Of a stretch of 47,118 bases of DNA, positions 13,722 through 25,917 are shown in pieces. The notes below the pieces were generated by a model. The model saw only the letters and a list, made by a program, of their open reading frames with translations, ran no database searches and was not told the origin of the DNA. The first letter of the stretch is position 1. Each line of letters opens with the position of its first letter. This DNA is from Setaria digitata (Eukaryota > Nematoda > Chromadorea > Rhabditida > Setariidae): contig RCAB01000470.1 of the NCBI GenBank assembly GCA_003640385.1, positions 1-47,118 of the forward strand. The letters run 5' to 3'. Both the position numbers and the translations under genes were made by a program.

Positions 13722-13946
13722 TTATCTGCAAATAAACATTAGCTGTTCCTTTTCTTGTTGTTCTTGCTATTCGTTATTTGCAAATAAACATTAGCCGTTC
13801 CTTTTCTTGTTGTTCTTGCTATTCGTTATTTGCAAATAAACATTAGCCGTTCCTTTTCTTGTTGTTCTTGCTATTCGTTATTTGTAAATAAACATTAGCC
13901 GTTCCTTTTCTTGTTGTTCTTGCTATTCGTTATTTGTAAATAAACG
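13722..13946. repeat. 52-bp minisatellite, about 4.3 copies
   Basis: Units start at 13722, 13774, 13826, 13878 and 13930 (partial), exactly 52 bp apart. Copy 1 differs at two positions (CTG for TTG, and GCTG for GCCG). Copies 4 and 5 share TTTGTAAAT in place of TTTGCAAAT. This gradient suggests stepwise expansion. A short CTG tract lies just upstream (about 13705-13719). Confidence 0.95.
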
Positions 13947-14015
13947 ATAAATTTCAGCAATGAAAAATAAATAAAGTATAAAGATAAATTATGATAACAT
14001 AGTACGGAAGAAATA

Positions 14016-14070
<55 letters not shown>
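14016..14070. repeat. (ATT)n microsatellite
   Basis: A perfect ATT trinucleotide tract of about 18 units, roughly 70 bp downstream of the 52-bp minisatellite. Confidence 0.9.
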
Positions 14071-16165
14071 TAATTGTTATTGTTGGTTGATTCTTTTTTT
14101 TTTCGCACCAAATATAGAGAATTTTTTTTTTTCTTCGCATAATTAGTAACAACCAACCATTTTTCAATTTTAGTAAACAAAATAAAAAAGAGAATATTTT
14201 GTTGGAAAAATAAAAATATTTCTATACTGAAATGAAATGAAATGTGAAATTATTAAATTAGCATCAGGATCAAAATCGCTTCCAACATTTTTTTATGCAC
14301 AAAATTGGAAAATTTGAAATGCACAGTTGAAATTAAATTTTGTTCAATAATAAACATGGGAGAATTATGGAATTATCATTCAAGTGACATAAGATGGACT
14401 AAATGCACACAAAAAGAAACCAAATATTGGCCTATAAGAGAAGAAGCATAAAATTCTAATCAGTATATTTCGTTTATTTTCTCATCAATCATTTTCTTAC
14501 TTATCTTCTAAAATCTAAACTAACATTCTTAAAAACTAGCATATAGTAGAAACTCTTTTCTTTTTTATCTAACACACCAATCATAAAGTTAACATGAGCT
14601 TGATTTCGTAGATTCGAAAAAACAGTTCACAAAAATTGGCAATTTTCAATTTGTCAACATTTTGGCTTAATTATTTTTTTGAACTAATCATTTTATTTTC
14701 AGCAGTTATTATAAATCCGATGACATTTGTCATTTCGCTGAAATTCTTTCAAATAATGGTTTTTCTATTATCAACACCTTTTTTTAGGTTTGATAAATAT
14801 TTTATGTCTTCACTTTCACCAAGAATCTCATCGCATGGATGATTTACGATATTCGCAAGTTTTGCACTAATCTAAAATTCCACAACTTTAGAAGACAACT
14901 TCTCGAATCGAAGAAATTAAATATATATATATTTTTTTATTTATACATATGTATATACATAAATAATATTTAGTTGATTTTTATAATAGATCGAAAAAAA
15001 AAAGAAGAAACAATTCCTAACTTTAGACTAAAAGAAGGTTTTTTTTTTTAAATTAATAAAACTTCTCATAGTATCTCAATCTAAATACAGCTCGCTGCTA
15101 GTTACAATTGATTCAATGATATTTTGATTTTCACCATTTTTTCTAAATCTAAATCTAGACTATTTTAATTCGTGAATGAAAAATTGAAAATTTCACAAAT
15201 TTGAAACATTGGAAGAGAAAAGTCAGTCATACAAATTTTTTGCCTAATAATTTCAAAATTTTCTCTAATTTATGCTACTAATAAATCAATAAACTTTTGA
15301 TATATTATCAAAATAGCATTTTTCATTTTTTATTTTTTCCTAGAGTCTTTGCAACCTGAAATAACTAAATTCGGTATACAATTATTAAATTTATATATTA
15401 TCACTGACAGAATAGAATGCTCACAAGAAATCAGTTTGCAGTAAGCATTATTTATGCTATCTGAAAAGAAAATTTATTCATTTTGTCGCTGAAAATGGCA
15501 AGGTTTATTAGGTTTATTTTCATTTTTTGTTTTTTGTTAAATAAATATAATCAAGACGGATCAATCAATATTGCCATCTTTATACATTGTTTTGCTTAAG
15601 CAAAAGCATTTATTAATCAATTTCTCACTGATTCAAAAATATCAATTCATTTTCGAGTATATTTGCATTCGCTAAATAACTCCTTTTTTTTTGTACTTCA
15701 TCTCCTATATATATTTAATTTGAAAATGCCTTTAAAATAAATTATCCTTTCTTCTCTCCAAAACTTATTTTGTCTTCATTATAGCTTCTATCAAAAATTG
15801 GATTTTTTTTTCTCCTTTAAATTTTCAATTTGAAATTATCCATCCTAACAGATTGTTCAAATTGATGCTAATGCTCTAACAGCATGCATGTTTTATAACG
15901 ATTGCGGTTGCCGAACTTTGCATTTACTTTTATTTCTTAATAAAATGTCGCAAATCACTTTAAAATCATTATTTTTACGTAACACTGATAGCTTCACGTG
16001 TCCATTTTACTCGTTTGTGTATTTTCGATAATTTTACGTAAAAATTGCTGGCTTCAAGTTTCTTTTTTGTTTTTCTCAGATTTTAATATTTCGGTTACAA
16101 CAAAAGTAATTAGAGAAATTAATTTATATGATTATCAAATGCTTCTGATTGGTTGGAATTTTCCC

Positions 16166-16167
16166 AG
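16166..16167 (+). promoter_or_regulatory. Probable spliced-leader acceptor of the anion channel gene
   Basis: GGAATTTTCCCAG ends at 16167, ten bases before the ATG at 16178. The pyrimidine-rich run ending in CCCAG, placed this close to a start codon that opens a signal peptide, is the usual arrangement for SL1 trans-splicing in nematodes. No spliced-leader gene is present in the window. Confidence 0.5.
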
Positions 16168-16177
16168 TTGCAACTCT

Positions 16178-19177
16178 ATGCCATCATCTTTACTGAGTAC
16201 AGTTATTATCATCGTTATGCTATTTGACAAAGTAAACTTAAAACAATTAATTTTTTTTTGCAATTTTTAAAAGAAGTAACAGATCAGTGGAATTGATACT
16301 TGCTGTTAGAGAAAGTGAGGACAAAAGATTAAAACTAATTAATAATCAACAGCTATTTGTGGATTAATTACACTAATTAATATGCATTTTAACATATATT
16401 TACTGCATTTTTCCTAACGATAAATAATTTCAAGTTACAAAATGTTATTTAATTAACAAAAAAAAAAAAAGAAATCAAAGGAATGTAATTTTGTCTTTTT
16501 TTTTTTTCGTTTTTGAAGGCAAGCGCTCGACGGCGGAAATGTCCAGATGGTTTTTGGAAAGATGATGCTATCATTCAAGCATTAATGAAAAATTATACAA
16601 AAACGCTACCTGAGATTGAAGATGCTGTAGCAGTGGATATTGAAATACATGTACAGGTTAAGGAGAACAACAAATTTATTATCTTATCATTGATAGTTAT
16701 CAGTTAACAATTTAAATAACGAAGTTTTTTTGGGTTAATTTTGACAAAATTACAAATAAATTGCGGTGAAATTAAATGACTATCTCGCTCTGGATGATTA
16801 AAAATCTAATTAATTTCACCTCTGCAAACTATAATAGTAAAGAAAATAAGTGTGGAAAAAAAATTTACTATATAAACTTTTCTTTTTTTATTTGCTTTCC
16901 TTTTTTTCTATGTGCTTTTTCCTTCTTTAAGTCATTTATTTATTTATTTTTCTTCATTTAAACCGAATATTTCTAAATTATTTACTAAACATTAGTTAAT
17001 TGACGTATTTTGTTCTGCATTTAAGTATGCAAACAAAATGAAAAGTGAAGAAAGGAAGGATTTATTTTAAAATTCAATATGTTTTATAGATAAATATTCA
17101 TTTATACAGAGACGTATATAATATAAATATATTTATGAATTAAAATTTTTCATTCAATTTTACAATAAAGTAAAACTTTTTTTTTAAATGACGTTTAGTA
17201 ATTAAAATTTTTCGAAGAATTTTTCTAGAAAAAAACTTGATAATGACAATAAAAAAGCAATTTAAATAGAGGTGTTTAAGGATAGAAATTAATTTAGTAA
17301 CGAACAAATAAGTCACAATTCCAGGATGTTTCTGCCTTAAGTGAAATTACCGCCGACTTCAGTGTTGATATTTTATATACTCAATTATGGAATGATCAAT
17401 CATTAAGTTTTGCAAATTTCAGTGCTTGCAAGCATAATATAACTATGGAATCTAAGTAAGTTCTGTAACAGAACTACGTAGTTCGTTCAAAATGGAACTA
17501 TGTAGTTCTATCTATGCAAGTTATTCAGAAATTAATTAATTATCACAGCAGTATCAAATCATATCATTGCTTCAAATAAAGCGTTGTATAGAAGTCAGCA
17601 AGAAGGAAAAAAAAAACTAAATAATATTTAGTTTCCAAAATGTTAGATTTAATATATAATTCGAATATACAATTCGATTTTCTCCTCTTAATAATTAATC
17701 ATTGATACTTTTCAGTTTTAAAGTTGAAAAGTAGTAATGAAATAAAAGAAAATCAGTTTAGGAGCAAACAAATTTCACTACCAACCCTAAAAAAAAAAAA
17801 AAAAAAATAATTCCAGTATGAAAATTTATTTTTTTTAAATAGGTTTTTATCACATATTTGGACACCTAATACTTGTATAATTAATGCGAAACGATCATGG
17901 ATACATGCTTCACCCACTGATAATATTATGGTTATTTTATATGAAGTAAGCGAATTTTATGCTTAAAAAAAAGAAAAAACTTAAATTTATGATAAAGTGA
18001 ACTTAAACACAAAGTTTATTGCATAATTTTAAATTATATATATACATTTGCTTTATTATTGCTATCAGTGCACAATCACCGGATAAATGATAGACAGCTA
18101 GCAAATTACTATGTCAATCTTCTATCCAGTTATTGATAAAGATTACTAGTGATTTAGAAGCTACCTAGTTTATTAGCACATGATAGGATTATTCTCTTTT
18201 GCTTTTAAACATTCAGATAAAAGCATTTGTATCGAATGGGATTTATAATAACTTCTGCAATTTTATAACAATATTTCATTTGATTTCTTAGAATGGAAAA
18301 AAAGTGAATATGAGGATAGAATTTGAAAAAGAAATTTTGGAAAGAAAGGTTGCAAAATGAACCAGTCTTAAAATTAAAATTTTTTAAAAGTTAATTAGCA
18401 TTTCAGAACGGTACAATATGGGTTAACTATCGAATGTCTGTTAAGGCTCCATGTGATCTTGACTTGAGGATATTTCCTTTCGATACCCAATCTTGGTAAT
18501 AAATTAAATTTTATAAAGGCATTTTTTTTTTTTTAAGAACGAAAAACTTTATAAAAACAAATTAGAAATTACCATTTGAGTTTCAAGGAAAAACTTTAGC
18601 ATTTTTTTTCGAAAAATTCAGTTTTTTCAAAAAAAGAAGGAAGTTATTTTCAGAAAAAAAGTAAGAAAAGAAAAAAAAATTTTTTCCTGTAAATAGCAAT
18701 TGAATCAAAGTGAAGTGAAAAAGATTTCATTACTGTTGTTTTTCTATTTTAAATATCTAATATTATATTGCTGTTTTTCAGTTTTAGAAATCTATTATTA
18801 TGCCTAATTTTTAATTAAATTATCATATTTTTTTTTTTTTTTTATTTATTTCATCTTTCGTTTTTCGTTTTTTTTTTTTCAGTACACTACGATTTGAATC
18901 ATATTCACATAATAAAGATGAAGTTATGCTACGATGGATGGATAATGCTGTTACATTAATGAAACCAATTCAGCTACCTGATTTTGATTTAGCCTGTTAT
19001 AAAATAAATAATGAAACAATGCTTTATCCAAATGGCTACTGGGATCAACTCCAGGTTATATGAAGCAAAAGTGTAAAAATCCAGTGAAATTATCAAAAAT
19101 TTTATTAACTTTTCCTTTTTTTTTCTTTTATTTCACAAAATTCAATTCTTCCACTTTTTTCCTCCTTTCATACTGCT

Positions 19178-19212
<35 letters not shown>

Positions 19213-22004
19213 TAAAACAATGTTTTCATAATTTTGGGTAAAGTTTTAGGCTAATATTTGAAGACATTTCAAATTTCGCATGATACAGAATTAAAATAGC
19301 AATTTTTATCTAAATATTACTTCATATACTAATATAGTAAATAAAAATAGTTTAAATTTTGCATTACCTTCAACCAAATTAACAATTCATCATTCTAAAA
19401 AGCAATTTTATATTAAATAGCACGAAATATTATAGAATGCATTAGGACGCATTAAATATACAATTAAAATTTGAGTATTTGAAGCTAACAAATTGTAAAT
19501 AAAACCAATCATTGACTGAAATAAGTAGATAATTCAAAGAAAGAGTCGAAATTCAGACAATAATAAAATGTCAATTCAATATTACAAATTTATTATTGCT
19601 CCTTTTTTTTTTTTTTGTTTTTTTTATTTCATATTTTTTTTCACCTTTTTTTTTTTTTTCAGGTTATTTTCACTTTTAGACGACGTTACGGTTTTTACAT
19701 CCTTCAAGCATATATACCAACTTATTTAACAATAATTGTTAGTTGGGTTGGCTTTTGTATGGAACCAAAAGCATTACCAGCTCGTACAACTGTTGGCGTT
19801 TCATCATTACTTGCGCTTACTTTTCAATTTGGAAATATTTTAAAAAATCTTCCACGTGTATCATACATTAAGGCAATGGATGTTTGGATGCTTGGTGAAT
19901 TATTTCTTTTTATATACAATGAGAGTGAGAGAGGAGAAAAAAGAAAGAGCTGAAAATGAAAACAAAAACAAAAATGAATAAACAAACATACAACAACGAA
20001 AAAAAAAACAATGAAATAAACAAATGTTAAAAAAAAAATAGATTTTGAAAGATATATATATAAAATGAAAATTCAACATGACAAAATTTTTTTTTTTTTT
20101 CATTTATTAAAAACGGAAAAAGAAACAAATAATTGTATTTTGTTAATTTTTTCATCGCCATTTTCAAAATTCGTTATATTATTGAAGAAAAAAAAAAAAA
20201 AAAAAATGATTTAAAGGAAAAGAAAATTCAGCGAATTGGCAATTCTCAAAACATTGAAACAATCTACGGTTTAAAAATTAGGCAAAAAGAAACTGACATA
20301 AATTACCGCTTATACGAATTGAATTGACCAAATATTTTTGCTCATTTTCTTTAAACATTAGTAATATTATTGTTATCAAATATCAGTTATTGCTAAACTT
20401 TTCATTATTATGGTCGTTATTATCATTATTTAGCTGTTATTTATAATTGTCTTTATTATTTTAATAATAAATTATTATTATTTTATTATTTTACTTATTA
20501 TTTTATTATTATTACTATTTTTATCATTAATCATTATTATCAAAAATCATTAACACCTATCTTTTCTTTCAGGTTGTATTAGCTTTGTTTTTGGAACAAT
20601 TGTTGAATTAGCATTTGTCTGCTTCATGACACGTTATTTTGATGCACAATTGAGAAAAACAATTGCACGTCAACGACGACGTCGTAGACGACGTCAAAAA
20701 CGAGTGGAATCATCTGATCAATTGTGTTTTCAATCGTCGACGAATGATCCGAACGGTCTTTGTAATCGATTTGATAATTCATATCAAAGCAAATCATCAT
20801 CTGATGACGGTTAGCGATTTATTTATTCAGAAACTATTTTGTTTCATCAAATTTCTCATGTGAATTAAAAGAAATAATTTGTTTTCACTAATTTTCAAAG
20901 AAATGGAAAATCTCGCTAACTTTTGCTTGCCTCTTTTCCTCCTTCTTGCTCCCACTTATCTTAAAATGATTCGACTGATAATAGCAAATGTATTATTAAG
21001 CATATTATTTATTTATATTGTTCAATGAAATAATAGCAGGTCAAATTAGTCTAGAAAATTAATTAATTAACCTTACTTTTTCTTTCCAAATAATTGGTTA
21101 TAGCGAGTTAAATAACAAGTGGCAAAAGCTGTCCGATTCCGACGACTACAAATTTCACTTTTTTCTTTTTTATTTCTAGTTATCATTAAATGTGTAAGAT
21201 TGATCGATTGATCGTATAATATTCAGGTCTACGATATTCTGACGTTATCACTTCCAAAATCAGCGAAGGATTACTTGATAAGGTTAGTAGTAATGAAAAT
21301 GGCACCCAATTAACTGATTGATTGATTACTGATAAAAATTTCCAGTGGAAATCTGCTGCCAATAAGTAAACGTTTTTCATAAAACAATTATGATCAGTTA
21401 TGAGAATTACTGACTGATCGCAACAAAAAGCAGTTCTAATCAAAATATTCTGTATACAGAATGTTTTAGTGATTTATTTGCTTCATTCTTGCTTAACAGG
21501 TAACCTATGATTCAAATCAGAGTCATCGTAAGCGGAATCTATTTGTAATGGGTGCTAAACCGGAAATGATTGACAAATTATCTCTCGTTTGTTTTCCACT
21601 TGCTTTCACTCTTTTCAACGTAAGTTTCAACTTTCTCGAGCAATTTGAAACCTTCAAACTTTATGGCTGGGCTTCTTACTAACTTATTGCAAAGTGTTTA
21701 ACGAAGATTTGTTTTTAGGAAGTTTGCTGGAGTAAAAAAAATTACCCATAAAACGATATGCAAATTGTTCACAATGGTTAGGCGTGGGAATTCTTAAAAA
21801 AAAAGACGGGTCCTCTTTCCAAAAAATCTTCCGCGAATTTTTACTGAACTTTTTCTTATCCAATAAGGAACAGAAGAAAAAAAAAAAAACAATTCAACAC
21901 AATTTCAGGCTGTATATTGGTGGTACTATCTTTCCTACACATTTGAACATAGCGAAGGAATTACACAGGAAAAAATTTCACAAAACACTATTGAAAATTC
22001 TTAG
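16178..22004 (+). CDS. Cys-loop ligand-gated anion channel subunit (11 exons, complete)
   Basis: Exons: 16178-16231, 16519-16656, 17325-17455, 17843-17945, 18407-18495, 18883-19054, 19663-19894, 20573-20809, 21227-21282, 21500-21619, 21909-22004. All join in phase to 475 residues. Residues 1-22 form a signal peptide with an A-S-A cleavage site. The extracellular domain has N-glycosylation sequons (NFS, NIT, NGT) and a canonical Cys-loop, C158 to C172 with 13 residues between and FPFD inside. M1 is about 238-262. M2 begins after PAR (268-270), the signature of anion-selective members. M3 is about 303-325. The M3-M4 loop holds an Arg run ([12 protein letters not shown], near 339-350). M4 is about 428-452, ending in YWWYYL. 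The product should be a plasma-membrane chloride channel opened by a neurotransmitter in nerve or muscle. M2-M3 looks like the nematode-expanded GGR/LGC branch rather than GABA-A or GluCl. The ligand cannot be inferred, since loop C has only one Cys. Confidence 0.9.
17471..17508. other. Twin palindromes in a channel intron
   Basis: GAACTACGTAGTTC (17471-17484) is a perfect 14-bp palindrome. A near copy, GAACTATGTAGTTC, follows at 17495-17508. They sit 16 bases inside the intron, right after the exon 3 donor, and can fold as two hairpins or pair with each other. Confidence 0.6.
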
Positions 22005-22790
22005 AGCTCATTTCAGTGAAATGATTTATAGTTTTATCTGATTGATATCAGTAACAATTTTTATGAATAGTTGAAATCCTGAACAAAACAGTAATAAATG
22101 TCACCAGCAAATCAAGGCAGTCTACATTAATGACAAAGCAGCTTAAAAAAGATTACAAAGCTCTAGGTAAACTGTTTGACTAATCAGCTAATCTAATGTT
22201 AAGCAAATTATAGTTCCATACCGGAAATTTTCAAGGATTCCTAACAACTGGATACTCTTATCAGTGGAAGATGGCTTTTTTTTTTTTTTTTTTTAATGGT
22301 GATAACATCATTTGTACAATACGATCGAGCTCTCGCTAACAGAATGACCAATATTTTGCTGACCATTAATAGTTTAGAGACAAATTTATTATTCTGCATA
22401 ATCAACAATCAAAAGCACTGATCAATGGAATATATCTCTGATACTCTGTGACAAAAGAAAATATGAATTTTTAAATAGAATTATGATATACTTCACTTTT
22501 AAACGCAGACACATAATTAAGGTGACAAAACTTCAGCTCTCATAATTCTCTCACAGTTAAACGTGCATGAGATAGTTTATTCAGACTAGCTCTTGAAAAA
22601 TTAAACGAAAATAAATAAAGGAAGTGAGAAAATGAGAAACGTCCAACATGAGAGATGAGCTTTAAATTATAGTAAAAACAAAAAACTTAAATAGTTACTC
22701 GCACAAAGAATAAAATGGCAAAAAAAATTATGATAAAGTTCAAAATTTTTGTTCAGCTCCCAACCAAACTGTGTATGCGTATCCAACATT
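22005..22790. other. Spacer between convergent genes
   Basis: This is the 3' region shared by the plus-strand channel and the minus-strand eIF4A3 gene. It holds a 21-base T run near 22276-22296 and no exon-like reading frame. Both transcripts must end here. Confidence 0.6.
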
Positions 22791-25700
22791 TCAGATGAGA
22801 TCTGCGACTGAAATTGAACACAAAATGAAACTACAAATGATTTTCTTCGAATAATAAGTTAGGTCACGGTTTAAGGAGAAGTGAGCAGAAAATTATCCAA
22901 AAAGGGCAACATGTGAACTACAAGCTACATTTAAAAAAATTCTAGAGTAATAAGATTCTGAAGTTGAATTTCTAACAAAAAAAAAAACTTTGTAATAAAA
23001 AACACAGATAAACTTTGTTAACTATCTCGCTTCATAATACTGAACGTGGCATCTCAGTCAGCGTTCATGTCTTACATCATAATGATCTTTTTTCCTTACA
23101 AGAGGTCAGATCTCTAACAAAATTTCCAAGTGTAAAAGATAATTCGTCGAAATATGTAGGAATAAATTATACAAGGATGAAATGAAAATAATTAAAAGTG
23201 ATAAATAATATAATGAAAAGTAAAACCACAAACCATTCATTGGCATTTCATCAATCTGCGTCGCATAATACTGTTCAATATCACGCAAAATACGGATATC
23301 ATCAGATTTCACAAAATTGATGGCAACACCTTTACGACCAAAACGACCGGACCGTCCAATTCTGTAATGATGAAAGATTCTAGTTGTTTTTTGGAAAAAA
23401 AAAAAAAAATTGAAAACAGGATAATCAATTGGAATCCCAAGTTGTTATAATTCAACATACCGATGGATGTACAGTTCACGATTATTTGGCAGGTCATAAT
23501 TAACAACAAGCGACACTTGTGGAATATCCAAACCGCGGGCAAATACATCCGTTGAAATCAACAAACGACTGAAAATCCATTCTTAAAATTGATGATGCAT
23601 CTGCTTCATACATCTCAGAGCAAGAGAAAAAAAAGATGCAAAATCGGACATCATACCAGACTGCTACAATTCAAGCTTACTACCAGACTGCTACAATTCA
23701 AGCTTACCTGGCACCTCCACGGAATTCCTTCATGATCGCATCACGCTCCTTTTGTTCCATTTCTCCATGCATAGACGATACCGTGAAATTTGCTTCCTTC
23801 AATTTTTCGGCAAGCCAATCGACCTGCAAACTTATTTTGCATTTTCCAGAGGAAATTACAAAGTAGTTGTAATTTTTTAAATTATTAAACTGGATTAATA
23901 CCAACTATTGCTGATCCAAGACAATATCGGATAAGGATGTCCTTCGTTCCAAAATAGATTACATGAAAACTTAAATTAGAAAGCAAGCTTTAAATTCGTA
24001 GGATCGTTTTTCCAGCATCTCATTTACCTTTCTTCGTGTGTTGCAGAAAATCACCGCTTGCGTAATTGTAAGTGTGTCGTACAAATCACATAATGTATCG
24101 AATTTCCACTCTTCTCGATCAACTGCCACGAAAAATTGTTTAATGCCTTCCAATGTCAATTCGTCACTGGAAAAATATCGCTGCTAATAAATACCAAGCA
24201 ACGAAAAAGATCTAGTTTCACTTAATAACACACGACATTCATTCAGTTAAATTTCTTATTTGAGGTTTGCAATAAAGTAAGAAAACATAATCTGTAAAAT
24301 AAAAATCTCATATTAACTACATCACCATTTGTCATTAGCACAAACTACAAATCAAACAAAAAACACTGCGATAACTAACCGTTTCACGAGGATACGAATA
24401 GGATCAGTCATAAACTTGCTAGTCATTTCAAGAATTTCATGAGGAAGTGTTGCTGAAAGGAGTACTACTTGCGCACCCGGTGGAAGGTAACGATAGATGT
24501 CATAAAGTTGCTCCTTGAACCCCTTGTTCAACATTTCATCAGCTTCATCGAGCACCAACATTTTTATACTTCGGGTACGTAAATTACGACGTCGGATCAT
24601 ATCTGGAATAAAAATATCAACTACCTTTTGCGCTGCTTATATTACATAGTTTCTTATAAATACCGTAAAACAAATACAAATGAGCAATTGGAAAGACCTT
24701 AAAATAATTACCGAAAACTCGTCCAGGAGTTCCCGAAACGACATGTTGACCGTAGTCAAGTTTACGAATATCTTCGCCAACATTTGTGCCTCCAATACAT
24801 GCATGACACTGTACGTTCAAATAGTCACCCAAAGCAAGTACGACCTACAAGATTTAATTGCTTCTACAAAATTTTCACGAAATATAAAAGCATTTCTAAC
24901 CACAAAAAAAAGGCAAGCATACATACTTTTTGAATTTGCACAGCCAATTCTCGAGTTGGCGATAAAATAAGCGCTTGCGTTTCACGTAGTGATATATCCA
25001 ATGACTGCAACACAGCGATACTAAATGTTGCCGTTTTCCCTGTGCCAGATTGCGCTCTAAAATATTTAATACTTCGTGAACTATTCCAGAAAATAATCCG
25101 TCCTACCACTTCTTAAACGGTGATTATTTAAACTAATGTTATGTTCTAAATACCCTTGCTTCTCCAAAATTAACAAATCAATGTAAGAGATATCATTTTT
25201 CCACTGAAGTAAATATGAAAAATAGTTTACTGCGCGATAACGTCTCGGCCTTTGACAATTTGTTTGATAGCGCGCTGCTGAATTGCTGATGGCTTTTCAA
25301 ATCCTGCAGTATTATCAGTTGTTCACTTCAATGATCAAGGGAAGCACAGTTGACTGCTTCAAAGTTCTCTTACAGAAATAATTCATAAAAACTAGATTTG
25401 TCCGAGAATTTGCCATTTTATTGAAAATTCTAGAAATAGGAATTCCGCCTTAATGTTTTCTTAATTTATATGGCATAGGCAAATGCGAAGACTTGCACCA
25501 TAAAAGAGAGAAAGATAAAAGGAAGTTCCAAATAAAATTCCATAGTTCTTATCCCTATTAAACAACATGAAGAAAGTCTTAACAACCTACTAAATGGTTC
25601 AGAGATGCATAAAATCAGAGATATATTTCTGCACAGACCTTCACTTACTCATGAAACCATCATGCTACACGGCCAGTTAGCTGCATATTTTGCAGAAAAT

Positions 25701-25917
25701 TTTGGAAGAAAAAAGAAAAATAACCAGAACGTCTTTCCAAAAAAAAGAAAAAAATCCAGCAAAACTAACCGTAGGAATAAATTCCGCGCAATAACTCCTC
25801 ACCCAATCCCATACTGTCAAAAGTATGTACAACGTCAACTTCTTCTGATGTTTCAAACTCTACGTTCGATAAATCTTCGGCCGTTGGCTCTATCTGTTTT
25901 CGTGTTCGCTTCGACAT
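22791..25917 (-). CDS. EIF4A3: eIF4A3, exon junction complex DEAD-box ATPase (10 exons, complete)
   Basis: Exons in transcript order: 25917-25770, 25303-25231, 25056-24927, 24844-24712, 24602-24380, 24166-24028, 23823-23708, 23568-23461, 23361-23234, 22807-22791. They join to 404 residues, against about 411 in human. Visible motifs: Q-motif ([10 protein letters not shown], about 50-59), motif I AQSGTGKT (75-82), Ia PTRELA (107-112), II DEAD (180-183), III SAT (211-213), V ARGLD (331-335), VI HRIGRSGR (356-363). The linker [14 protein letters not shown] and the tail DEMPMN-VADLI mark eIF4A3 rather than eIF4A1/2. The tail is on a tiny last exon of 17 bases, 426 bp beyond exon 9, found by matching G|TC GCA GAT CTC ATC TGA. 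The protein clamps spliced mRNA in the exon junction complex with Y14, Mago and MLN51, acting in splicing, localisation and surveillance. Intron 7 carries a tandem duplication of its own donor. Confidence 0.97.
23654..23707 (-). repeat. 27-bp perfect tandem duplication including a 5' splice site
   Basis: Two identical 27-bp copies (23654-23680 and 23681-23707) lie at the start of eIF4A3 intron 7. Read on the minus strand each begins GTAAGCTTG, so the authentic donor at 23707-23706 has a decoy donor 27 bases downstream in the intron. Confidence 0.9.

Larger units (their letters stand above)
6155..16177. other. Gene-poor AT-rich spacer (about 10 kb)
   Basis: Between the ATF7IP-like stop and the channel start I find no exon chain that joins in phase. 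The stretch holds poly-A/T runs (for example 8948-8973), a 52-bp minisatellite, short tandem duplications, an ATT microsatellite and an N-flanking duplication. Open frames here, such as 10732-10971, are short, Lys/Phe/Ile/Leu-rich and begin without good context. One 61-codon frame at 6538-6723, preceded by an AG acceptor, could be an alternative last exon of the upstream gene. Confidence 0.6.

Noticed and set aside
23106..23312. Extension of eIF4A3 past DEMPMN into intronic sequence, or an alternative last exon near 23105
   Set aside because: Only the exon at 22807-22791 restores the conserved VADLI ending with a proper TTTCAG acceptor.
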